DNA of 64,000 bases from Desulfatibacillum sp. (GCA_016342355.1 JAEINP010000001.1:166661-230660); one strand, 5' to 3'. Counted from the stretch's first letter, positions 1 through 9,088 are shown. Numbers and translations: made by a program. Notes: generated from the letters alone by a model not told the origin.

Positions 1-129
<129 letters not shown>

Positions 130-131
130 AC

Positions 132-923
132 ATGTTTTCCTACGGCCTCAAACTTTTTTTGTTGCTCTGCATGGTGTTTGGCGCGGCCTTTGGCCCTGTC
201 TCCGGGCAAGCCAACGAGTCGGTTTTACACGAAATCCAGCAAGCTATGACAAAAGGTGACGATCTTTTTGCCAGATTCCACGAGGACACGGACAATCTTG
301 CCCGGGCCGGAACCATTTATCAAAATGTGCTTGAAAAGAATCCGAATTTCGTAGAGGCTGTATGGAAATTGTCAGAGGTTCAATACCTCTTAGGCATGTT
401 TAAAAAAGACTTGCCTGCTGAAAAAGAGTATTATGAAAAATGTCTGGAACTGGCAAACAGAGCCCTGGCAATAGACCCGGCCAGCGTGCCTGCCTTGTTT
501 TATTCCGGCTGCTCTCAGGTCAGCCTTGCAAAAATGGTTGGCCCGCTCAAGGCCCTGGGGCTTTTGAAAAAGGGTAAGGCCGAGCTTTTGGACGTCATGG
601 ACCAGGGGACCGCAAGCCGTTTTGCGCCCCTGGCAGCCAGCGTGTTGTCCCAGGTGAATACCGAAACCCCCTGGCCCATGAGGGACCTGAATGAGGCGGA
701 AAGCCTCTCCCTCCAGGCTGTGGAGTGGGACCCGGACCTTACCATGGCGCGTGTTCAGTTGGCCCGGGTTTACCTGGCCAAAAAGGAATACGCACAAGCT
801 GCGAAAGAAGCGGAAAACTGTCTGGCCACTGACAAGCCAACCTATATGTCGGACGCGGTGGTATGGGACTGGCCCGCAGCCAGGGAAATATTATCCAAAG
901 CAAAGGAGATGGCAGGGGGATAA
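132..923 (+). CDS. Secreted TPR-repeat protein
   Basis: A 263-residue protein with an N-terminal hydrophobic signal (residues about 5-25, small residues before Gln-26) and no lipobox, so it is probably periplasmic. The body (about 55-260) is helical with tetratricopeptide-like pairs such as ALAIDPASVPALFYSGC and VEWDPDLTMARVQLARVYLA. The general plan resembles TRAP-associated TatT-type TPR proteins, but no transporter genes are next to it. It follows the GMC oxidoreductase by 2 bp and precedes a small unknown by 19 bp, so a scaffold or partner role for that oxidoreductase is possible but unproven. Confidence 0.7.
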   Translation: MFSYGLKLFLLLCMVFGAAFGPVSGQANESVLHEIQQAMTKGDDLFARFHEDTDNLARAGTIYQNVLEKNPNFVEAVWKLSEVQYLLGMFKKDLPAEKEYYEKCLELANRALAIDPASVPALFYSGCSQVSLAKMVGPLKALGLLKKGKAELLDVMDQGTASRFAPLAASVLSQVNTETPWPMRDLNEAESLSLQAVEWDPDLTMARVQLARVYLAKKEYAQAAKEAENCLATDKPTYMSDAVVWDWPAAREILSKAKEMAGG

Positions 924-942
924 ACCTCCCTCCAAAAAGGCG

Positions 943-1620
943 ATGATCAAATACGCATTTGAATATGAGGATGGCGTCAGGGTGAAGTATGAACTGGACG
1001 AAAACGCCTATTTTCCTGAAGAAGGCGTGGTCATGGAAGGGACGTGGCTTAACCTGGAGGAATTCAAATGCCGCATTTGCACCATTGATCCGGAAACACA
1101 TCCCCAGTGCCCGGCGGCCCTGGCATTGTGGCCGGTGCTCCAGACCTTTGGGAATCGCATATCCCACGAGCCTGTCCATGTCAGCGTGGACAGGATCGAC
1201 GTGCAACTGGAGGCCACCACCTCCACACAGCAGGCGGTCCGCTCCATGGTCGGCCTTATGCTGGCCTTGTCCCGGTGCCCTGTCATGGAAAAACTTCGCC
1301 CTATGGCCCACTTTCATTTGCCTTTCGCCGACACCGGACACACACAGTTCCGAGTATTGGGCATGTATCTCATCGCTCAATACATCCGCAATAAGGATGG
1401 CAAGGAACCGGACTGGGAATTGGCCGGTCTTCTGGAACACTACCGGGACCTCCAGCATGTCAACCGCAGACTGGCGGACCGCATCCGGGCCGCCTCGGAA
1501 AAGGACGCCACTGTCAATGGGCTCATTATCCTGGACGCCCTGGCTCAAAGCGTGGAAATAGGAATCAATCAGAATCTGAAAAAGCTCCGACCGCTATTTG
1601 AAATGTATTTGCAGGAATAA
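943..1620 (+). CDS. Conserved protein of unknown function with Cys motif
   Basis: A 225-residue soluble protein. I chose the ATG at 943, which has AAAAAGG just upstream; the open frame runs further up but overlaps the TPR gene. Residues 43-56 hold a C-x2-C-x9-C pattern (CRICTIDPETHPQC) that may bind metal. The rest is a mixed alpha/beta domain with no family I can name with confidence. It is the last gene of a three-gene plus-strand group and its TAA ends at 1620, the base before the dsrN stop codon on the other strand, so the two converge with no spacer. Confidence 0.6.
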   Translation: MIKYAFEYEDGVRVKYELDENAYFPEEGVVMEGTWLNLEEFKCRICTIDPETHPQCPAALALWPVLQTFGNRISHEPVHVSVDRIDVQLEATTSTQQAVRSMVGLMLALSRCPVMEKLRPMAHFHLPFADTGHTQFRVLGMYLIAQYIRNKDGKEPDWELAGLLEHYRDLQHVNRRLADRIRAASEKDATVNGLIILDALAQSVEIGINQNLKKLRPLFEMYLQE

Positions 1621-3012
1621 TTATTTATGGCAGTAACCCGCCGCCAGACGGACCAGCCCTTCGGCCCACTGGGGCGTGCCCAAGGCGTGGATGTGGGTGT
1701 AGGTGGCCAGGACGTTTTTGTAAGTCATGCCGTCCTTGCCGTTGATCAGCCCCTTGCCCCGGACCATGGAAAAAGCCAAGTCCGACTCGTCGCCGTTAAA
1801 TTCCAAAACAGAGGAATAATGGAACTCATGGCCCTTTAGTTGGAAGCCCGCAGGGTAATAGGGGTTGGCTCCGGAGACATCCACCAGGGTGTATCCATGG
1901 CCTTGGGGCTTTTTGCACAGGCCGAACACAATGGGCAGTACTCCGGCCATGGGATAGTGCTCCCCTTCCAGGATCAGTTCTTTCCCCAAAAACATAAGCC
2001 CGCCGCATTCAGCATAAATGGGCAGTCCGGCTTCCGCCAAGGCCTTGATTTGGTCTCTGGCCGTTGTGTTAGCCGCAAGCTCCTTGGCATGGGTTTCAGG
2101 AAATCCCCCACCCAAATATAACCCGTCCATTTTCGGCAAAGGCTCGCCCGAAACCAGGCTGAACATCACGAGGTCCGCCCCGGCGTCTTCCAGGGCCTGG
2201 AGATTCTCGGGATAATAAAACTGGAACGCGGAATCCCGGGCTACTCCGATCACAGGCCTGTTTCCGCTCAGGGTGGGCTTGGAGATGGTTATGGGAGTTT
2301 GGTCCGTTCGGGGGGTTCCAATCAAGGGAGATCTGGCAATATCCCGCACCAGGGCGACATCCACATACTTGCTGGCAATATCTCCTGCGGCATTTATGGC
2401 GTCATGGGCCCATTCGTGCTCTGCCGTGGGTATGAGGCCCATGTGCCTCTCGGGAAAATCTTCGGAAGTGAGTTTAGGGATAGCCCCCACCACGGAAATT
2501 CCCGTGTACTTTTCTATGTTTTTTCGGACTTTAGATTCGTGTCTGGGACCGGCTACATTGTTCAGCACCACGGCTCTCAGGTCCACATCCGGATCAAAAT
2601 GGGTGCACCCCATGACCAGCGCGGCTATTGTTCGCGTACTTTTGGTGCAGTCCACAATAAGTATAAGGGGTGAAACCAGCAGCTTGGCGAGTTCCGCCGT
2701 GCTTGTGGATCCTTCGGGATCTATGGAATCGAAAAGTCCCCGGTTTCCTTCAATAACAGATATGCTTCCGCACTTGGCATGGCTTGCAAAAGAGGCGACT
2801 GTGGTGTGGGGATCCACCAGGAAGGTGTCCAGGTTGTGGCAGGTACGGCCAGCGGCCAGTCCAAGCCACCCGGCGTCAATATAGTCCGGTCCCTTTTTAA
2901 AGGGGATGACTGTTTCGCCTGCCTTGGCAAAGGCGGCGGCAAGACCCACAGATAGTATGGTCTTCCCCGATCCTCCGCGCAGGCCGGAAATTGTAATTCT
3001 AGGGAGTACCAT
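1621..3012 (-). CDS. dsrN: DsrN, siroheme amidase (CbiA/cobyrinate a,c-diamide synthase family)
   Basis: A glutamine-dependent amidase of the CbiA family, 463 residues from the ATG at 3012 (GGAG 4 bases upstream; the upstream ATG at 3051 lies in a hairpin and has no ribosome site). The N-terminal P-loop ISGLRGGSGKT (residues 8-18) is the ATP site. The C-terminal class I glutamine amidotransferase domain has the nucleophile Cys-336 (YAECGGL) and a later THIH near 440. In sulfur oxidisers and sulfate reducers the copy next to dsrAB is DsrN, which amidates siroheme to the siroamide found in sulfite reductase. Its place 78 bp after dsrD favours that over cobalamin synthesis. Free-standing CbiA remains an alternative. 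Confidence 0.9.
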   Translation of the reverse strand: MVLPRITISGLRGGSGKTILSVGLAAAFAKAGETVIPFKKGPDYIDAGWLGLAAGRTCHNLDTFLVDPHTTVASFASHAKCGSISVIEGNRGLFDSIDPEGSTSTAELAKLLVSPLILIVDCTKSTRTIAALVMGCTHFDPDVDLRAVVLNNVAGPRHESKVRKNIEKYTGISVVGAIPKLTSEDFPERHMGLIPTAEHEWAHDAINAAGDIASKYVDVALVRDIARSPLIGTPRTDQTPITISKPTLSGNRPVIGVARDSAFQFYYPENLQALEDAGADLVMFSLVSGEPLPKMDGLYLGGGFPETHAKELAANTTARDQIKALAEAGLPIYAECGGLMFLGKELILEGEHYPMAGVLPIVFGLCKKPQGHGYTLVDVSGANPYYPAGFQLKGHEFHYSSVLEFNGDESDLAFSMVRGKGLINGKDGMTYKNVLATYTHIHALGTPQWAEGLVRLAAGYCHK

Positions 3013-3048
3013 AGTCTCCGGGTAACTCAAAAGTAATGGCGCATGGGA

Positions 3049-3076
3049 CATGAAAACGGCCTAGGCCGTTTTCATG
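3049..3076 (-). terminator. 28-bp perfect palindrome between dsrD and dsrN
   Basis: The sequence CATGAAAACGGCC/TAGG... is a perfect 28-bp palindrome. As RNA it folds into a 12-bp stem with a CUAG loop and ends GUUUUC on either strand. It sits 14 bp after the dsrD stop and 36 bp before the chosen dsrN start. A partial terminator, or an mRNA-stabilising hairpin that lowers dsrN expression relative to dsrABD, fits best. The T-run is short (four), so full termination is doubtful. Confidence 0.6.
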
Positions 3077-3090
3077 AATATCCCAATTGA

Positions 3091-3330
3091 CTAATCTTCG
3101 TCTTCTGCGTGAGCCTGTTTGCCAACGCCCTTGAGTCCGATCAGGGTGGTGCTTCCGGAAGACCAGTACTCCAGTGTTCCTTCGCCCACCATTTTGTTGA
3201 CAATATTCTTTATTGTGCGGGGTTTCTCTTCCGGGAACATGGCATAGAAATCCTTGAGATAAAACTTGGATTTTCCCTTTTTTCCCGTCAAAGTCTCGAC
3301 AATAGTGGTTCTGGCTGCAGTTTCGTCCAT
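3091..3330 (-). CDS. dsrD: DsrD, dissimilatory sulfite reductase-associated winged-helix protein
   Basis: A 79-residue protein, matching the usual length of DsrD (about 78). The start is the ATG at 3330, with AAAGAGGT upstream; the longer open frame only adds non-homologous residues. The sequence shows the family's helix-rich core (residues 1-20), KFYLKDFYAMFPEE and the acidic tail EDED. DsrD folds as a winged helix and is known as an activator of DsrAB turnover in sulfate reducers; it is largely absent from oxidative dsr clusters, so it marks a reductive pathway. It follows dsrB by 71 bp and is in the dsr transcript. Confidence 0.95.
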   Translation of the reverse strand: MDETAARTTIVETLTGKKGKSKFYLKDFYAMFPEEKPRTIKNIVNKMVGEGTLEYWSSGSTTLIGLKGVGKQAHAEDED

Positions 3331-3401
3331 TATAATACCTCTTTGTTTTCTCCTGAAGGGGCGGCCTAAACCGCCCCCGCAGGAAAAGTTGTTCAATTAT
3401 T

Positions 3402-4547
3402 TTAGAACTTGAACTGAGAGGTCTGGCGCCACGTGTAGTAGGCCGGATCCCTGAAGTCATCGATCAGGTGATGAGTGAACTCAAGGCCTGTCACGTCAAA
3501 GAAACGTTCCCAGCCAATGCGCTCCGCCCATTCACCAAAACGTTCGTACTTGTTGGCGCCCTTGGCGTATGCTTCCACCATGTTCTTGATGCAAGAGGTT
3601 GTGGATTCCCACCTGGGTACTTCGTTGGGCAGGAAGGCGACAACGACTTTGGAGAACTTGGGATAGCTGATACGGTTGGAAACCTTGCCGCCAGCCATGA
3701 TAACAATACCGTCACCTTCGGTGTCGGCAAGAGGCATGGAGGGGCACATGGTGTAGCAGTTGCCGCAGAACATGCAGCGTTCGTTCTTTACGGCCACGGA
3801 GTTCAGCTTTTGATCGCCAACTTCCACCTTGGTAGGACGAATGGCTGCCGTGGGGCATGCGGCCACTGCCAAGGGGATTTCACACATTTTGTCCAGGTAC
3901 TCATGGTCCAACATGGGCGGTTTGCGGTGGTAGCCCAGGATGGCGATGTCGGAGCAATGCACAGCACCGCACATGTTCAGGCAGCAAGCCAGGGACACGC
4001 GCAGGTGAGCAGGAAGACGCATTGATTTGAAATCGTCAAACAGGACGTCCATGGCTGCTTTCACAGGGCCGGAAGCATCGGTGGCCGGTGTGTGGCAGTG
4101 GATCCATCCTTGTGTATGGACGATATTAGTGATACCAGCGCCGGTTCCGCCAACGGGGAACTTGTAGGATCCGCCTGCAAACTTGCGGCTTTCCAGGTCG
4201 TCCACCAAAGGTTTTACCTTGGCTTCGGAATCTACCATGAACTCCACGTTGTTACGGGTGGTCCAACGCACATAACCATCACAATGCTTATCAGCGATTT
4301 CGCAGATTTCGCGGATGAGGGTAACACTCATAAGACGAGCGCCGCCAACCCGAACCGTGTAAACTTCGTCTCCGCTGTCACCCACATGCTTCAGGATGCC
4401 GGCTTGGAGGACTTCATGGTATGCCCATTTGCCCTTGTTCGCCTTGAGGACCGGAGGATAAAATTGTTCAAAATGTTTGGGACCGATATCGGTGATCCGA
4501 TTTTCCATTGGTTTTTCAGGATTGTATCCTGAGGATACGAATGCCAT
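3402..4547 (-). CDS. dsrB: DsrB, dissimilatory sulfite reductase beta subunit
   Basis: Catalytic beta subunit of the siroheme DsrAB complex that reduces sulfite with electrons passed on to DsrC, in the cytoplasm. 381 residues from the ATG at 4547, which has AGGGGGTGA upstream; a GTG three codons earlier is less likely. Siroheme/4Fe-4S ligands are seen at Cys-151, Cys-188, Cys-189 and Cys-193, and the inserted ferredoxin domain has Cys-231, 258, 261 and 264 (CMFCGNC). The N-terminus [18 protein letters not shown] is typical of DsrB. It starts 12 bp after dsrA. Confidence 0.98.
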   Translation of the reverse strand: MAFVSSGYNPEKPMENRITDIGPKHFEQFYPPVLKANKGKWAYHEVLQAGILKHVGDSGDEVYTVRVGGARLMSVTLIREICEIADKHCDGYVRWTTRNNVEFMVDSEAKVKPLVDDLESRKFAGGSYKFPVGGTGAGITNIVHTQGWIHCHTPATDASGPVKAAMDVLFDDFKSMRLPAHLRVSLACCLNMCGAVHCSDIAILGYHRKPPMLDHEYLDKMCEIPLAVAACPTAAIRPTKVEVGDQKLNSVAVKNERCMFCGNCYTMCPSMPLADTEGDGIVIMAGGKVSNRISYPKFSKVVVAFLPNEVPRWESTTSCIKNMVEAYAKGANKYERFGEWAERIGWERFFDVTGLEFTHHLIDDFRDPAYYTWRQTSQFKF

Positions 4548-4559
4548 TATGGTCACCCC

Positions 4560-5876
4560 CTATCTCTGATGGTATTTTCTGAATTCGTTAACGTCGCGTT
4601 CCCAACCGCCCGGAACCTCTTCTTCCTTCCAGAAGATGTAAGGATTGGAGCGGGGTTCCTTGACATGCTGCGGCATGGCCGGAATTCCGGTGGCCTCAAG
4701 CAGTTTCTGGAAGCCCTGACGTTTGATCAATTCGCCCAAACGCTCACGGTTTTTGCCTTCTTCCATCCACCAGTCCCAAATAGATTCAATGACTTCGCAG
4801 ATTTCCTCGTAAGGCTCTTCATCCGCCTTGATGAAGGGAACCAACAAGGAGCCCATCTGAGCGCCGTCAACAATCGGAGCCTTGGCGCCGACCAGAATGG
4901 ACAGACCGGTGTCTTTACCAATTTTCAGAGCGCGAGGCATTACGTTGATGCAATGCATGCAGCGGGTGCACTCTTTGTCATTGATTTCCAGCTTGCCGCC
5001 TTCATAACGCATGCAGTCGGTGGGGCAGAGACCAATGACTTCCTTTTGGATGTCAAAGGGTCCCCAGTTTCCGTCTTTATGTGCGCCGGCATTGGGCGGG
5101 AACTCGCCGCCAACATAAGCGGCAACCGCTTTTTGATCAATGCGGATGTTGTCGCGCCAGGTTCCGATAAAGGACATGTCGGAACGGGCGATGGAGGCCA
5201 CGCAGCAGTTGGGGCAGCCATCAAACTTGAACTTGAACTTGTAAGGGAACGCAGGGCGGTGCAACTCATCCTGATACTGATTGGTCAGGAAGTGGCACAG
5301 ACCCTGGGTGTCGTAGCAAGCATACTCGCAACGGGCCTGGCCAATGCAGTCAGAAGGGGTCCGCAGGTTGGAACCCGATCCGCCAAGGTCTTGACCATGC
5401 TTGTGGGTCAGTTCAAAAAAGATTTCTTCAAGCTGCTCGGTGACCGTGCCCAACAAAACAATGTCGCCGGTGGAGCCGTGCATGTTGGTCATGCCGCTTC
5501 CGCGGAACTCCCACAGGTCGCACAGATTCCTGAGCCATTCGGTATTGTAGAACTTGCCGGCAGGTTGGTTCACACGGATGGTGTGAAAATGCGCCACGCC
5601 GGGGAACATCTGGGGTTGGTCGCAGTAACGGCCAATAACGCCGCCGCCGTAACCGAAAACGCCCACGATGCCGCCATGTTTCCAGTGAGTCCGGCCATGC
5701 TTGTAAGAAAGTTCCAGTACGCCAAGAATGTCTTCGCAGACGTCCTGGGCTACCTGAAACTCTACGTTATTTGCATTCTTGGCCCGGCTAGCAGCCTCCT
5801 GCTTCATGTCGGACACAAAGCTAGGCCAGGGCCCGCTTTCCAGTTGGTCCAACAATGGAGTCTCGTGTTTTGCCAT
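4560..5876 (-). CDS. dsrA: DsrA, dissimilatory sulfite reductase alpha subunit
   Basis: Alpha subunit of dissimilatory sulfite reductase, 438 residues, the family's normal length. The siroheme-linked 4Fe-4S cysteines are at 177, 183, 221 and 225 (C-x5-C and C-x3-C), the same numbering as in well-studied Desulfovibrio DsrA. A ferredoxin insert follows with Cys-284, 288, 303, 306 and 309. The start ATG at 5876 has a strong TGGAGGT site. First gene of dsrA-dsrB-dsrD-dsrN; about 190 bp separates it from the upstream unknown gene, enough for its own promoter. Confidence 0.98.
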   Translation of the reverse strand: MAKHETPLLDQLESGPWPSFVSDMKQEAASRAKNANNVEFQVAQDVCEDILGVLELSYKHGRTHWKHGGIVGVFGYGGGVIGRYCDQPQMFPGVAHFHTIRVNQPAGKFYNTEWLRNLCDLWEFRGSGMTNMHGSTGDIVLLGTVTEQLEEIFFELTHKHGQDLGGSGSNLRTPSDCIGQARCEYACYDTQGLCHFLTNQYQDELHRPAFPYKFKFKFDGCPNCCVASIARSDMSFIGTWRDNIRIDQKAVAAYVGGEFPPNAGAHKDGNWGPFDIQKEVIGLCPTDCMRYEGGKLEINDKECTRCMHCINVMPRALKIGKDTGLSILVGAKAPIVDGAQMGSLLVPFIKADEEPYEEICEVIESIWDWWMEEGKNRERLGELIKRQGFQKLLEATGIPAMPQHVKEPRSNPYIFWKEEEVPGGWERDVNEFRKYHQR

Positions 5877-5924
5877 GTTTACCTCCAGTTAACAGTTAAT
5901 GTGTTTATGGGTCATAACTAAATA

Positions 5925-5966
5925 CTATAAGGGCTCTGGCTTGCCCCCAGACGCCAAAAACGTCAC
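5925..5966 (-). promoter_or_regulatory. Mini-ORF with ideal ribosome site in the dsrA leader
   Basis: In the dsrA upstream region the minus strand carries AGAGGAGGTGACG, a near-perfect ribosome site, followed 8 bases later by TTG GCG TCT GGG and a ten-codon frame (peptide (M)ASGGKPEPL) ending TAG at 5925. An in-frame GTG at 5966 overlaps the site. It ends 48 bp before the dsrA start. It could be a leader peptide or a decayed gene start. No attenuator hairpin beyond a short CTGG...CCAG stem was seen. Confidence 0.35.
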
Positions 5967-6066
5967 CTCCTCTCTAAAAGTCTTTGTATTTATTCTAAAT
6001 ATTAAATTTTGTCCTTTTTTTACCCATTGTTTCCAGCAAGTGAAAATTCGTACAAATGGGCCATTT

Positions 6067-7278
6067 CTATAAAAGCATGGCTCCTTTGTCAACAAAAAAC
6101 GGGTCCATTTTGCTTTTGGAAAGTGCCTCCACAAGGGCTTGGGCATGCTCCCTGCCATGGGCCAATAATAAATGCCGATCAGGCGACTGTGGTGAGCACG
6201 CCCCAATAAGCTGAAAACAAAGTCTTTCCCAATAGGCCGCCGGCAAGTCCCGGGATATGGCCAAAAGAGCCTGGGCAAAATCCCTATCCCGCCCCTTGTC
6301 CAAACCCCGCAAGGCAAGACCCTTAAAGGCTCCTCGGAGGGTGGGATATACCGAAGCCGCCTCAGCCCAGACCAAATCCCCCGTGCCGTCCAGGCGATCC
6401 AGCCTCATATGCAGGCTCAGGTTTACCAGAAAATACAAGGCCGCTTCCACCCGGGTTTCCAAATCCGGGGAGTCTGCCTCTATCATCCCCTCATACTGGC
6501 GCACCGTAATTAAACGTACATCCAGGCAATTTTCAAGGACCCGCACCACAAAATCCCCGGCTGCATGATGCCAGGGAAAAATTTGGTTGAACGTGGCAGG
6601 GTCATAATAATAACTCAGGATGGCAGCCGCCTTTTCATACAGGGCAGCCGCTTGATCGGGAGTCAGGAAAAAATGCCCCCTGGTATTGTCCCACACCACA
6701 ATCTCCTGCATTTGGCTCGCGGGATTGCGGGAAAGATGGAACTCGCAATAGGCATCATACCACTGGCAGAAAAACGCCTCGGCCTCCACAACCCCCTCCC
6801 GGCCCATAGGGCAGGGGGCATGGCCCCATCCATAAGCCGCCGGGACAAACGACTGGCCGAACTCTCCGTGTAAACCGCTCAAAAGGGCATATTCCCGCTT
6901 TGCCGCAGCCCGTCCCGCATCAGAAAGGGCCACATTGACCGCCATGACCGCCGTTCCCTGGTCCGTGATGGCTTCCAACCGGGCAGGATGATAAAAGGCC
7001 CCGTGTTTTTCGGCAATTACCCGCCATTCCCTCACTTGGGTCACTTCCAATTCCTCTCCCAAAAGGTGGCGCACTCCAGCCATGGGAATGGCAAAACCGT
7101 TCTCGGAAAGAATCCGGCCCACAGCCTGGAAATAGCCTCCAAAAGTAATGGAATCCTCGGAGCCCTGGTCCTCCCCATTCCGGCCCATGGGCAGAAGGGT
7201 GTGGGCGACCGCCTCATCCAGAGGGATCTCGCCGCCAGGCATGTCTACAAAACAGGAAATGGGAGAGGCTTGGCGCAT
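6067..7278 (-). CDS. Conserved unknown, 403 aa, upstream of dsrA
   Basis: I do not recognise a family. The open frame extends to 7572 but its first part overlaps a clear TPR gene in another frame; the ATG at 7278 begins 1 bp after the TPR stop, so I use it (403 residues). The protein is soluble and helical, rich in Trp, Tyr and His in the middle (CQWYDAYCEFHLSR, WHHAAGDFVVR), and lacks a signal peptide. Tight coupling to the TPR gene and position directly upstream of dsrAB suggest a cytoplasmic accessory role tied to sulfite reduction or its regulation, but nothing in the sequence gives the reaction. Confidence 0.65.
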   Translation of the reverse strand: MRQASPISCFVDMPGGEIPLDEAVAHTLLPMGRNGEDQGSEDSITFGGYFQAVGRILSENGFAIPMAGVRHLLGEELEVTQVREWRVIAEKHGAFYHPARLEAITDQGTAVMAVNVALSDAGRAAAKREYALLSGLHGEFGQSFVPAAYGWGHAPCPMGREGVVEAEAFFCQWYDAYCEFHLSRNPASQMQEIVVWDNTRGHFFLTPDQAAALYEKAAAILSYYYDPATFNQIFPWHHAAGDFVVRVLENCLDVRLITVRQYEGMIEADSPDLETRVEAALYFLVNLSLHMRLDRLDGTGDLVWAEAASVYPTLRGAFKGLALRGLDKGRDRDFAQALLAISRDLPAAYWERLCFQLIGACSPQSPDRHLLLAHGREHAQALVEALSKSKMDPFFVDKGAMLL

Positions 7279-7279
7279 A

Positions 7280-7909
7280 TTACCTGTGAGCCTTAAGTTC
7301 TTCCATAAGCCCGGGGTGTACATCAAAACCCAGTTCCAAAGCCTTGTCGCAATGCTCGATGGCCTTGGCGTATTCTTCCCGATCCAGGTAGGCCAGGGCC
7401 AGGTTGTTGTGGGCCACGGCAAAATTGGGATTAAGCTCCAGGGCCTTGTCACAGGCTGCAATGCTTTCCTCCACCAAGCCTTGAGAATAGTACACGCTGG
7501 CCAGGGTTGTATATGCCTGGATGAAATTGGGGGTAAAGCCGATGGCCTTGCGCAGGTTGCGTATCGCGTCATCGTATTCGCCTTTTTGGGCCAGGCAAAA
7601 ACCTATGTTGGCATAACCCTCGGCAAAACCCGCCCGGGACTGAATGGCCTGCTTGTTGAACGCCAGGCAGCCTTCCAGGTCACCGCGGTTCAGGGCGATC
7701 CCGCCCAGGGCCACATAGGCCTCAGCCAGAGTGGGGCTATTGGCCACAGCCTCCCTCAACTCTTTTTCCGCCTCGTCATAAAGTTTTTTGCCCAACAGGC
7801 CCATGCCAAGGTTATAACGAGACTGCCCGCAGTCCGGGTTCATTTCCACGGCTTGGCGATACTCAGCCAAATACTCCTCCACATTTTCATATTCTTTATA
7901 CTGCGCCAT
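7280..7909 (-). CDS. TPR-repeat protein
   Basis: A 209-residue cytoplasmic protein made almost entirely of about five tetratricopeptide repeats, for example PDCGQSRYNLGMGLLGKKLY, PNFIQAYTTLASVYYSQG and PNFAVAHNNLALAYLDREEY. Start ATG at 7909 with AAGGAGTGAG upstream. No signal peptide. It lies between the PrmA-like methyltransferase (11 bp) and the 403-aa unknown (1 bp), so the three are one transcript and it probably acts as a binding scaffold for one of them. Confidence 0.8.
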   Translation of the reverse strand: MAQYKEYENVEEYLAEYRQAVEMNPDCGQSRYNLGMGLLGKKLYDEAEKELREAVANSPTLAEAYVALGGIALNRGDLEGCLAFNKQAIQSRAGFAEGYANIGFCLAQKGEYDDAIRNLRKAIGFTPNFIQAYTTLASVYYSQGLVEESIAACDKALELNPNFAVAHNNLALAYLDREEYAKAIEHCDKALELGFDVHPGLMEELKAHR

Positions 7910-7920
7910 TTACTCACTCC

Positions 7921-8748
7921 TTATGGTTGATCTGAAAAAAATATCATGGAAGCCCATTTTTGCTCGGTCCGGAGGTCTTGAAGGGAAAATCCGTGTTCCT
8001 GAGCGCATTGCTCCAAAGTGTCTGTTTCGTGCACCTGTATTCCTGACACAATCAAAAACCCCGGCTTGGTAATAATCCTCATAAAAACCGGCATGGCCTT
8101 CAAAAGGGTTGGCAGGCGCAGATTTGCCAAAACCAGGAAAAAATCGCCCCTGATTTCCGAAATGGGAATGTCTGAGGCTGTAAGACTATCACTTAGCCCG
8201 TTCAGACGGGCATTCTCTCTGGTTTCAAACAAGGCGCAGGGATCAATGTCCGTGCAAAGGGCCTTGTCCATACCCAGCTTGAGAGCGGCAAGGGCCAAAA
8301 TCCCTGTGCCGGTTCCCACGTCCAGCACCCATTTTCCTGGCCTGGGTTCAACTTCTCCCTCGGGCGATAACACCTGCTCAATGGCTCTGACAGCCAAGCG
8401 CGTGGTTGGGTGCCGCCCGGATCCAAAAGAGGCTCCCTGGCTCATGACCACCGGAACCTCCCCCTGCCTGGGCTTATAGCTGTGCGTGGGAGGAATTGTT
8501 ACAATTCTTTCTCCCAGACGCGATACACCCGAATAGCAGCCCTCCAAAAAGGAGGTGCCCAGTTCATAGGTGTACATCAGCCGACCTTGGTCCACCAGAG
8601 CCCGGACAGTACTACGGACCTCCCGGCGCGTCCAGGGCTTGTCCCTGACAGCCTCCCTTTCCAACAAAAGTTGGGGGATGCGCATGGCCAAGGCCACCCG
8701 CTCCATAACCCAGGCGCTTGCTTCCAGGTCAGTCCCCATGGCCTTCAC
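7921..8748 (-). CDS. PrmA-family SAM-dependent methyltransferase
   Basis: 275 residues related to ribosomal protein L11 methyltransferase. It has the PrmA signature GASFGSGRHPTT (residues 105-116), the SAM-binding motif VLDVGTGTGILALAALKLGM (141-160), an acidic TDIDP (167-170) and NARLNG. At the catalytic strip it reads ANLRLPTLL where PrmA usually has ANI(L), so the substrate may not be L11. The GTG at 8748 overlaps the upstream gene by 20 bp; ATG at 8739 is an alternative. In the block of genes leading to dsrA, it may modify a protein of that system. Confidence 0.75.
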   Translation of the reverse strand: MKAMGTDLEASAWVMERVALAMRIPQLLLEREAVRDKPWTRREVRSTVRALVDQGRLMYTYELGTSFLEGCYSGVSRLGERIVTIPPTHSYKPRQGEVPVVMSQGASFGSGRHPTTRLAVRAIEQVLSPEGEVEPRPGKWVLDVGTGTGILALAALKLGMDKALCTDIDPCALFETRENARLNGLSDSLTASDIPISEIRGDFFLVLANLRLPTLLKAMPVFMRIITKPGFLIVSGIQVHETDTLEQCAQEHGFSLQDLRTEQKWASMIFFSDQP

Positions 8749-9085
8749 GTATTAAGAGGTCCTGGTACCACACCGCAAATTCGTACATGCCCTTGATGCG
8801 CTCCTCGTCATTGACAATGCCAAGGGCCATATCCAGGGCGCCGCCGGAATAGGCGTTGGAGTAAACACCCTCGCCAGGAAGCGACTGGAGAAATTCCCGC
8901 ACTAACTGCTGAGTGGTCCGTTTGGACTTGTCCTTCCGGATGTCAATGGGGTCTTTGGGCTCCTGGAAGGGATCCCATTTTTCGTAACCCATCTTTTTGA
9001 TGATCTGGTTACGACGCCGCTCTGACATCCTGTCGAAAATAGCGCGTTTACGTTCTTCCTCTTGTTTAGGAGTCAGGTTGCTCAT
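8729..9085 (-). CDS. Small conserved unknown, 118 aa
   Basis: A 118-residue basic, charged protein with no signal or membrane segment. The N-terminal third is a helix rich in Arg/Lys/Glu (KQEEERKRAIFDRMSERRR), and the C-terminal half looks globular (GGALDMALGIVNDEERIKG). Start ATG at 9085 with AAGGAATAA upstream. It starts 3 bp after the YkgJ-like gene and overlaps the methyltransferase start, so translation is coupled. I cannot name a function. Confidence 0.65.
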   Translation of the reverse strand: MSNLTPKQEEERKRAIFDRMSERRRNQIIKKMGYEKWDPFQEPKDPIDIRKDKSKRTTQQLVREFLQSLPGEGVYSNAYSGGALDMALGIVNDEERIKGMYEFAVWYQDLLIREGHGD

Positions 9086-9088
9086 GGG

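Noticed and set aside
1621..3012. Naming this gene as cobyrinate a,c-diamide synthase of B12 synthesis
   Set aside because: The dsr context points to DsrN; no other cobalamin genes are in the window.
7279..7572. Long N-terminal extension of the 403-aa unknown
   Set aside because: It overlaps the TPR gene, which has clear repeats in another frame; an ATG follows the TPR stop directly.
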